In this document: one piece after another, positions 57,985 to 64,000 of the stretch
Layout: every line of letters starts with the position of its first letter
How positions within the stretch are numbered: position 1 is the stretch's first letter
Source of the DNA: Roseiarcus sp050012775
GTDB lineage: Bacteria > Pseudomonadota > Alphaproteobacteria > Rhizobiales > Beijerinckiaceae
Assembly (NCBI GenBank): GCA_050012775.1
Contig: JBEKGN010000004.1
Location: 62,001-126,000 of the forward strand
Reading direction: 5' to 3'
Length of the DNA: 64,000 bases
Notes under the pieces: generated by a model
The model's input: only the letters and a program-made list of their open reading frames with translations
Told to the model about the DNA's origin: nothing
Databases searched by the model: none
Program-made: the position numbers and the translations under genes

Positions 57985-58593
57985 TCACAAATAGCTCGCC
58001 AGCTCCTTCGCCACTTCCTCCGGCGGGCGTTGCATATCGAGCGCCTCGACGAAGGCCCCGTTGGCGTCCATGAGATAGACCACCGAGGAATGGTCCATCG
58101 AATAGTCGCCGTTGGCCTGCGCCGGCCCTTTGTGCGCATAGACGCGATAGGCCTTCTCGATCCCCGCGATTTGCTCCGGGCTGCCGGAAAGGCCGATGAT
58201 GCGCGGATCGAAGCTGCTGACGTAATCGGCCATCATCGCCGGGGTGTCGCGCTCGGGATCGACTGTGACGAACAGCGTGCGCAGCGGCTTGTCCGGCATT
58301 TTGCGCAGCGCGTCCGAGATCTGCGCCAGCGTCGTCGGGCAAATGTCCGGGCAGTGGGTGTAGCCGAAATAGACGAGGAAGGGCCGGCCCTTCATGTCGG
58401 CGTCGGTCAGTGTTTTGCCGTCGCCGGTCTGCAGCGAGAACGGCCCGCCGACCAGCGAACTCGGGTTGCGCGCCGGCGTCGCCGCGATCCAGACGCCTAA
58501 GCCGATGAGCGCGATCACCGCGATCGCGATCGCGAGCGCGCGCGTCGCAGGACCCGAACCGGCCGACTTGCCGCTCGATTTGGCTGGGCTCAA
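57985..58593 (-). CDS. SCO1/SenC family protein
   Basis: About 202 aa when started at a TTG at 58593; a TTG at 58656 would extend it by 21 residues, and no in-frame ATG precedes the domain, so the start is uncertain. One N-terminal membrane helix (ALAIAIAVIALIGLGVWIAA), then the thioredoxin-like fold with copper motif CPDIC (in YTHCPDICPTTLAQ) and the distal His in YSMDHSSVVYL. It delivers copper to the CuA site of cytochrome oxidase or protects against oxidants. No oxidase gene is adjacent. Confidence 0.87.
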   Translation of the reverse strand: MSPAKSSGKSAGSGPATRALAIAIAVIALIGLGVWIAATPARNPSSLVGGPFSLQTGDGKTLTDADMKGRPFLVYFGYTHCPDICPTTLAQISDALRKMPDKPLRTLFVTVDPERDTPAMMADYVSSFDPRIIGLSGSPEQIAGIEKAYRVYAHKGPAQANGDYSMDHSSVVYLMDANGAFVEALDMQRPPEEVAKELASYL

Positions 58594-58703
58594 GGACCGC
58601 TCTCGTGTTGGTGGGCCGACGTCTCCATAGCGCCAAGCCGCCGCCGCCGCAATCAATAGAGGTGGGCTATCGCTGAAGACGCGCGCCGGTTAAATTGCGC
58701 GCC

Positions 58704-59630
58704 ATGGTGTTGCGGCAGTTGGAATATCTTGTGGCGCTGGCGCGCGAAAAGCACTTCGGCCGCGCCGCCGAGGCTTGTCATGTGACGCAGCCCACGCTTT
58801 CGGCGGCGATTCGCCAATTGGAGGAGGATCTCGGCGCGCCGATCGTCGAGCGCGGCCATCGCTTCGTCGGCCTGACGAGGCAGGGCGAGCTGGCGCTGGA
58901 GCATGCCCATCGCATCCTCGCCGAAGCCGAGATCATGCGCACGGACATCGAGGAGCTCGACAAAGGCCTTTCCGGCCGGCTGCGGCTCGGCGCCATCCCG
59001 ACCGCGCTGCCGATCGTCTCGCAGCTCACCGCGCCGTTCACCGCGCGCTTTCCCCAAGTCGCCGTCACCGTGCTGTCGCTGACCTCGCAGGAGATTCAGC
59101 GCGGCATCGAGGATTTCGAACTCGACGTCGGCCTCACCTATCTCGACAACGAGCCGCTGGAGCGGGTGAAGGCCAAACCGATCTACGAGGAAGAATATGT
59201 CTTTCTGACCCCCGCCTCCGGCCGCTACGCCGATCGGCGAACGATTTCCTGGAAAGAGGCCGCGGCGGCGCCGCTGTGCCTGCTCACGCCCGACATGCAG
59301 AACCGTCGCATCGTCGACGGCGTCTTCCGCTCGGTCGGCGAGACCCCCAAACCCTCGGTCGAAACCAACTCGATCTTCAATCTCGTTTCGCACGCCAGCT
59401 CCGGCCAATGGTCGTCGATCGTGCCGCGGCAATTGCTGCAATTCTTCGGCATCCCCCGCAATACGCGCGCCATCGAACTCGTCGAGCCGACCGCGCGTCG
59501 CACCATCGGCCTCATCATGGCCGATCGCGACCCTCCCGCCCCGCTCGCGCGCAATCTTTTCGCCATGGAGCAGCCCGCCGACATCGGCGCCCTCATCGTC
59601 GCGCCGATCAAGACGGAGGCCGTTCGATAG
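58704..59630 (+). CDS. LysR family regulator, probably of formate dehydrogenase
   Basis: A 308-aa LysR protein: N-terminal winged helix LRQLEYLVALAREKHFGRAAEACHVTQPTLSAAIRQLEEDLG in blocks, then a periplasmic-binding-like effector domain. It precedes fdsGBA in the same direction, the arrangement seen for the FdsR regulator of soluble formate dehydrogenases. ATG 58704 fits the family start; a TTG at 58695 adds three residues. The 136-bp spacer after it presumably holds the fds promoter. The effector (formate or nitrate) is not known here. Confidence 0.88.
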   Translation: MVLRQLEYLVALAREKHFGRAAEACHVTQPTLSAAIRQLEEDLGAPIVERGHRFVGLTRQGELALEHAHRILAEAEIMRTDIEELDKGLSGRLRLGAIPTALPIVSQLTAPFTARFPQVAVTVLSLTSQEIQRGIEDFELDVGLTYLDNEPLERVKAKPIYEEEYVFLTPASGRYADRRTISWKEAAAAPLCLLTPDMQNRRIVDGVFRSVGETPKPSVETNSIFNLVSHASSGQWSSIVPRQLLQFFGIPRNTRAIELVEPTARRTIGLIMADRDPPAPLARNLFAMEQPADIGALIVAPIKTEAVR

Positions 59631-59766
59631 GATTCTTCTATCGATCGGTGCGAACATTCGATTTGCATCGCGTCACGCGGTGGGGGATTCTTAAAGGGAA
59701 TAGTCGATAGATTCCAGGCGCGGCGGGCGCGAAGAGACGCCGCGCGCGCTGTCGGGAGGGTCCGAG

Positions 59767-60249
59767 ATGACGGGCAGAACGCCTTGGGACGAATCCCAGG
59801 CGCGCGTTTTGATCGAGGCGAAGAGGGCCGAGCCGGGCGCCGCCCTGCCGATCCTGCACGCTTTGCAGGAGCGCTTCGGCTATATCGACGATTCCGCGAT
59901 TCCTGCGATCGCCGAGGCTCTCAATGTCTCCAAGGCCGAAATCCACGGCGTGGTGAGCTTCTACCACGATTTCCGCCGGGCGCCGGTCGACGGCGCGACG
60001 CTCAAGCTCTGCCGCGCCGAATCCTGTCAGGCGCTCGGCTGCGAGGATCTGGTCGCCCATCTCAGCCAGGCGCACGGCCTCGAGGTCGACCGCGCCGACG
60101 CGAGCGCGCCGCTTGCCGTCGAGACCGTCTATTGCTTGGGGAATTGCGCGCTTTCGCCCGCCGCGCTGCTGGACGGCGAGCCGATCGGCCGGCTCGATCG
60201 GGTCGCGCTCGATGAAATCGTCGCGCGAACCGCCGAGAGGCGGCCATGA
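59767..60249 (+). CDS. fdsG: NAD-dependent formate dehydrogenase, gamma subunit
   Basis: A 160-aa NuoE-like protein with a thioredoxin-fold [2Fe-2S] domain: LKLCRAESCQALGC and VETVYCLGNCALSPAAL supply four Cys. N-terminal helix bundle ESRARVLIEAKRAEPGAALPILHALQERFGYI in blocks. It relays electrons near the FMN of FdsB. Start ATG 59767; its stop overlaps fdsB (ATGA). Confidence 0.93.
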   Translation: MTGRTPWDESQARVLIEAKRAEPGAALPILHALQERFGYIDDSAIPAIAEALNVSKAEIHGVVSFYHDFRRAPVDGATLKLCRAESCQALGCEDLVAHLSQAHGLEVDRADASAPLAVETVYCLGNCALSPAALLDGEPIGRLDRVALDEIVARTAERRP

Positions 60250-61817
60250 ACCCGGCGGCCACGAGCGCGCGCGTCTATATTCCCGCCGATTCGGCCGCCC
60301 TTTCCGTCGGCGCCGACCGGGCGGCGCGCGCCATCGCCGAGGAGGCGCAGGCGCGCGGGATCGAGCTCGCGCTCGTGCGCACCGGCTCGCGCGGCCTCTT
60401 CTGGCTGGAGCCGATGGTCGAGGTGGAGACGGCCGAGGGCCGTTTCGCCTATGGTCCGATCGTCCCCGGCGACGCGCCCTCGCTATTCCAGGCGGGGTTT
60501 CTCGCCGGCGGCGCCCACCCCAAGGCGCTCGGGCTCGTCGAGGACATCCCCTATCTCAAGAACCAGCAGCGGCTGATTTTCGCGCGTTGCGGCGTCGTCG
60601 ATCCCCTGTCGCTCGACGATTATCGCCGGCACGGCGGCCTCGCCGGACTCGAACAGGCGATCGCGCTGGGATCCGAGCGCACGATCGCGGAAGTTCTCGC
60701 CTCGGGCCTGCGCGGGCGCGGCGGCGCGGGGTTCCCCACCGGGATCAAGTGGCGCACCGTCGCCGGCGTCGCGGCCGATCAGAAATACATCGTCTGCAAC
60801 GCCGACGAAGGCGACAGCGGCACGTATGCCGACCGCATGCTGCTGGAGGGCGATCCCTTCCTGCTGATCGAGGGCATGGCGATCGCCGCGCTCAGCGTCG
60901 GCGCGACGAAGGGCTACGTCTATATCCGCTCCGAATATCCGCACGGCTTCGCCAGATTCTCCGCCGCCATCGAGCGGGCGCGCGCCGCCGGCCTGCTCGG
61001 CCGCAGCGTGCTGGGCTCGGGCCGAGCCTTCGACATCGAAGCGCGGCTCGGGGCGGGCGCCTATATCTGCGGCGAGGAGACCTCGCTGCTCGAAAGCCTG
61101 GAGGGCCGGCGCGGCCAGGTGCGGGTCAAGCCGCCGCTGCCGGCGATCCGCGGCCTGTTCGGCAAGCCGACCGTCATCAACAACGTGCTGAGCTTCGCCT
61201 CCACGCCTTGGATCCTCGCTCATGGCGGCAAGGCCTACGCCGAATATGGCGTCGGCCGCTCGCGCGGCTCGCAGCCGTTCCAACTGGCCGGCAATATCAA
61301 GCGCGGCGGCCTCGTCGAACTCGCTTTCGGCGCGACGATCCGTCAATTGATCGAGGACTTCGGCGGCGGAACGCGCTCGGGCCGGCCGGTTCGCGCGGTG
61401 CAGGTGGGCGGGCCGCTGGGCGCCTATTTCCCGGAAAGCCTCATCGACACGCCGCTCGACTACGAGGCGATGATCGCCGCCAAGGGCATGCTCGGCCACG
61501 GCGGGATCGTCGTGTTCGACGATACGGTCGACATGGCGCGGCAGGCGCGCTTCGCCTTTTCCTTCTGCGCCGCGGAGAGCTGCGGCAAGTGCACGCCGTG
61601 CCGCATCGGCTCGACCCGCGGCGCCGAAACGGTCGACAAGATCGTCGCCGGCCGGGACCGCCCGAAAAATATCCAACTCTTGCGCGATCTTTGCGAAGTG
61701 CTGACGGACGGCTCGCTGTGCGCGCTCGGCGGATTGACGCCGCTTCCCGTGCTCAGCGCGCTGGACCATTTCGGCGAGGACTTCGCTGGAGATCCCGCGC
61801 GGGCCGCGGCCGAATAG
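60246..61817 (+). CDS. fdsB: NAD-dependent formate dehydrogenase, beta (diaphorase) subunit
   Basis: A 523-aa NuoF-like protein. A thioredoxin-like N-terminal part (about 1-130) is followed by the FMN/NAD domain: LRGRGGAGFPTGIKW, VCNADEGDSGTYADR, GAYICGEETSLLESLEG; the C-terminal [4Fe-4S] site is ESCGKCTPCRIGSTRG. It passes electrons from formate oxidation to NAD. Cotranscribed with fdsG (ATGA) and fdsA (9-bp gap). Confidence 0.94.
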   Translation: MNPAATSARVYIPADSAALSVGADRAARAIAEEAQARGIELALVRTGSRGLFWLEPMVEVETAEGRFAYGPIVPGDAPSLFQAGFLAGGAHPKALGLVEDIPYLKNQQRLIFARCGVVDPLSLDDYRRHGGLAGLEQAIALGSERTIAEVLASGLRGRGGAGFPTGIKWRTVAGVAADQKYIVCNADEGDSGTYADRMLLEGDPFLLIEGMAIAALSVGATKGYVYIRSEYPHGFARFSAAIERARAAGLLGRSVLGSGRAFDIEARLGAGAYICGEETSLLESLEGRRGQVRVKPPLPAIRGLFGKPTVINNVLSFASTPWILAHGGKAYAEYGVGRSRGSQPFQLAGNIKRGGLVELAFGATIRQLIEDFGGGTRSGRPVRAVQVGGPLGAYFPESLIDTPLDYEAMIAAKGMLGHGGIVVFDDTVDMARQARFAFSFCAAESCGKCTPCRIGSTRGAETVDKIVAGRDRPKNIQLLRDLCEVLTDGSLCALGGLTPLPVLSALDHFGEDFAGDPARAAAE

Positions 61818-61826
61818 GAGGCTCCC

Positions 61827-64000
61827 ATGGCGCTGTTGCAGGAATTCGATTCGGGCACGCCGATCAGGACCGGCGAAGCGACCGTGACCCTGACCATCGA
61901 CGGCCGGCAGGTCAGTGTGCCCCAGGGAACCTCGGTGATGGCCGCCGCGGCGCTGATCGACACGCCGATCCCGAGGCTTTGCGCCACCGATAGCCTCGAG
62001 CCCTTCGGCTCGTGCCGGTTGTGCCTGGTCGAGATCGAGGGCCGCAAGGGAACGCCGGCCTCCTGCGCGACGCCGGCCGAGGCCGGCATGGTCGTGCGCA
62101 CCCAGACGCCGCGGCTCGCCAAACTCCGGCGCGGCGTGATGGAGCTCTATATCTCCGACCATCCCCTGGACTGCCTGACCTGCAGCGCCAACGGCGATTG
62201 CGAATTGCAGACCCAGGCGGGCGTCGTCGGCCTGCGCGACGTGCGCTACGGCTATGATGGCGAAAACCATCTGAAGGCGCCGACCGATTCCTCCAATCCC
62301 TATTTCAACTTCGAATCCTCGAAATGCATCGTCTGTTCGCGCTGCGTGCGCGCCTGCGAGGAAGTGCAGGGCACCTTCGCGCTGACGATTCTCGGCCGCG
62401 GCTTCGATTCGAAAGTCTCGCCCGGCGGCGGCGATTTCTTCAGCTCGGAATGCGTCTCCTGCGGCGCCTGCGTGCAGGCCTGTCCGACCGCGACGCTGAA
62501 CGAGAAGAGCGTCATCGCCGCCGGCGCGCCCGAGCGCTCGGTCGTCACCACCTGCGCCTATTGCGGCGTCGGCTGCTCCTTCAAGGCGGAGCTGAAGGGC
62601 GAAGAGGTCGTACGCATGGTTCCCTACAAGGCCGGCAAGGCCAACGAGGGCCATTCCTGCGTCAAGGGCCGTTTCGCCTACGGCTACGCCACGCACAAGG
62701 ACCGCATCGTCAAGCCGATGATCCGCGCCGCGATCGACGATCCCTGGCGCGAAGTCACGTGGGACGAGGCGATCCAATACGCGGCGAGCGAATTCAAGCG
62801 TATCCAGGCCAAATACGGGCGCGACTCGATCGGCGCCATCACCTCCTCGCGCTGCACCAACGAGGAAGTGTTTCTCATTCAGAAGCTGGTGCGCGCCGGC
62901 TTCGGCAACAACAATGTCGACACTTGCGCGCGCGTCTGCCATTCGCCGACCGGCTACGGCCTGTCCAAGACCTTCGGCACCTCGGCCGGCACGCAGGACT
63001 TCAAGTCGGTCGAAAAGGCCGACGTGATCCTGGTGATCGGCGCCAATCCGACCGACGCGCATCCGGTCTTCGCCTCGCGCATGAAGAAGCGCCTGCGCGC
63101 CGGCGCGAAGCTGATCGTCGTCGATCCGCGCCGCATCGATCTCGTGCGCACGCCGCATGTTCAAGCGGATTTCCACCTCGCGCTGCGGCCCGGGACCAAC
63201 GTCGCCGTGATCAATGCGCTCGCCCACGTGATCGTCACCGAGGGGCTCGTAAATGAGGCGTTCGTGCGCGCGCGCAGCGACGCGGCCAATTTCGAATCCT
63301 GGGCGCGCTTCATCGCCGAGGAGCGTCACTCGCCCGAAGCGACCGCCGCGGTCACCGGCGTTCCCGCCGCCGACCTTCGCGCCGCCGCGCGCCTCTATGC
63401 GAAAGGCGGAAACGGCGCGATCTACTACGGCCTCGGCGTCACCGAGCATTCCCAGGGCTCGACGACCGTGATGGCGATGGCCAATCTGGCGATGGCGACC
63501 GGCAATATCGGCCACGACGGCGTCGGCGTGAATCCGTTGCGCGGCCAGAACAACGTGCAGGGCTCGTGCGACATGGGCTCGTTTCCGCACGAATTCTCCG
63601 GCTATCGCCACGTCTCCGACGATTCGACGCGCGAGGTGTTCGAGCGCCTGTGGGGCGTGCCGCTCAGCAAGGAGCCGGGCCTGCGCATCCCCAACATGAT
63701 GGACGAGGCGGTGGAGGGCGCGTTCAAGGGACTCTACGTGCAGGGCGAGGACATCGCCCAATCCGATCCCGACACCCAGCACATCACGGCGGGCCTGGCG
63801 GCGATGGAATGCGTCATCGTGCAGGATCTCTTTCTCAACGAGACCGCGCGCTACGCGCATGTGTTCTTCCCCGGCGCCTCGTTCCTCGAAAAGGACGGCA
63901 CTTTCACCAACGCCGAGCGCCGCATCAACCGCGTTCGCAAGGCGATGCCGCCGCTCGCCGGCATGGCCGACTGGGAAGCGACGATCGCCTTCGCGCACGC
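61827..64000 (+). CDS. fdsA: NAD-dependent formate dehydrogenase, alpha subunit (3' end outside window)
   Basis: The visible 724 codons cover most of this Mo/W-bis-MGD enzyme. N-terminal [2Fe-2S] ferredoxin (GSCRLCLVEIEG), His/Cys cluster (DHPLDCLTCSANGDCELQ), two [4Fe-4S] motifs (CIVCSRCVRACEEVQG, CVSCGACVQACPTATL), a further cluster CAYCGVGCSFKAEL, then the catalytic domain with Cys371 in ARVCHSPTG as the expected Mo ligand. It oxidises formate to CO2. ATG 61827 follows AGGAGGCTCCC. The last part and any fdsC/fdsD genes lie beyond the window. Confidence 0.95.
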   Translation, partial: MALLQEFDSGTPIRTGEATVTLTIDGRQVSVPQGTSVMAAAALIDTPIPRLCATDSLEPFGSCRLCLVEIEGRKGTPASCATPAEAGMVVRTQTPRLAKLRRGVMELYISDHPLDCLTCSANGDCELQTQAGVVGLRDVRYGYDGENHLKAPTDSSNPYFNFESSKCIVCSRCVRACEEVQGTFALTILGRGFDSKVSPGGGDFFSSECVSCGACVQACPTATLNEKSVIAAGAPERSVVTTCAYCGVGCSFKAELKGEEVVRMVPYKAGKANEGHSCVKGRFAYGYATHKDRIVKPMIRAAIDDPWREVTWDEAIQYAASEFKRIQAKYGRDSIGAITSSRCTNEEVFLIQKLVRAGFGNNNVDTCARVCHSPTGYGLSKTFGTSAGTQDFKSVEKADVILVIGANPTDAHPVFASRMKKRLRAGAKLIVVDPRRIDLVRTPHVQADFHLALRPGTNVAVINALAHVIVTEGLVNEAFVRARSDAANFESWARFIAEERHSPEATAAVTGVPAADLRAAARLYAKGGNGAIYYGLGVTEHSQGSTTVMAMANLAMATGNIGHDGVGVNPLRGQNNVQGSCDMGSFPHEFSGYRHVSDDSTREVFERLWGVPLSKEPGLRIPNMMDEAVEGAFKGLYVQGEDIAQSDPDTQHITAGLAAMECVIVQDLFLNETARYAHVFFPGASFLEKDGTFTNAERRINRVRKAMPPLAGMADWEATIAFAH

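Noticed and set aside
60483..63998. 1171-codon open frame on the minus strand opposite fdsB and fdsA
   Set aside because: It is an antisense shadow produced by the strong GC codon bias of fdsBA. It is rich in Arg, Ala, Gly and His without domain motifs.

Overview
The window looks like a chromosome segment of a high-GC alphaproteobacterium, most likely of the order Hyphomicrobiales (Rhizobiales). The inference rests on a CcrM-type GANTC methylase, GapR, a GstI/glnII pair, DUF1127, DUF2312, DUF1285 and DUF6111-type proteins, an NAD-dependent FdsGBA formate dehydrogenase and many ATGA/GTGA gene overlaps. Formate dehydrogenase next to metF would suit a methylotrophic relative (Beijerinckiaceae/Methylocystaceae), but no methanotrophy gene is present to prove it.

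Layout. 1-6.4 kb: the MoxR/DUF58/BatA-like set (minus), then DUF1285, CoA-Nudix, DUF6111-like and CCA-adding enzyme (plus). 6.4-13.8 kb: a catabolic/uptake locus with a quinone-reductase-like flavoprotein, FAD oxidase, cytosine-deaminase-like amidohydrolase and SsuABC-like transporter (minus), divergent from RidA and creatininase (plus). 13.8-21.6 kb: rnhB, ccrM, prmB, a PsiF-like protein, ureG-ureF-ureE, rnpB, a DMT exporter and DUF1127. 21.6-26.9 kb: a MocR regulator with a palindromic operator, a glycine-zipper lipoprotein, an AmiD-like amidase, RidA, a BacNav-like channel and an LCIB-type carbonic anhydrase candidate.

27.1-34.8 kb is the most unusual region. An FNR/FixK-type box precedes a histidine kinase with c-type heme motifs and an NtrC-type activator. 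Two consensus sigma-54 promoters drive two minus-strand operons: (i) a small membrane protein, a nine-heme cytochrome c and a cytochrome b; (ii) a receiver protein and a receiver-membrane fusion that is a paralogue of the small membrane protein. Both promoters carry the same 22-bp element (17/22 identical) 85-97 bp upstream, a candidate enhancer for the local activator. I read this as a self-contained redox-sensing and electron-transfer system; the link between parts is inference.

34.9-50.7 kb: an SDR, glnII with divergent gstI and a sigma-54 promoter, metF with a fused ArsR-methyltransferase regulator, a B3/B4 protein, an ArsR regulator fused to a His-rich metal-binding tail, a stress cluster (alcohol dehydrogenase, USP, Hsp20), rpmJ, a TPR protein, an alpha/beta hydrolase, pyk, DUF1036, an EamA transporter, N-formylglutamate amidohydrolase and gapR. 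50.7-54.6 kb: a 2OG oxygenase, a DUF1778/GNAT toxin-antitoxin pair, an AT-richer secreted protein and a long inverted repeat, probably acquired. 54.6-57.9 kb: hisB-DUF2628-hisH-hisA-hisF. 58-64 kb: a SCO protein, a LysR regulator and fdsG-fdsB-fdsA, the last cut by the window end.

No tRNA, rRNA, CRISPR array, transposase or prophage was seen.
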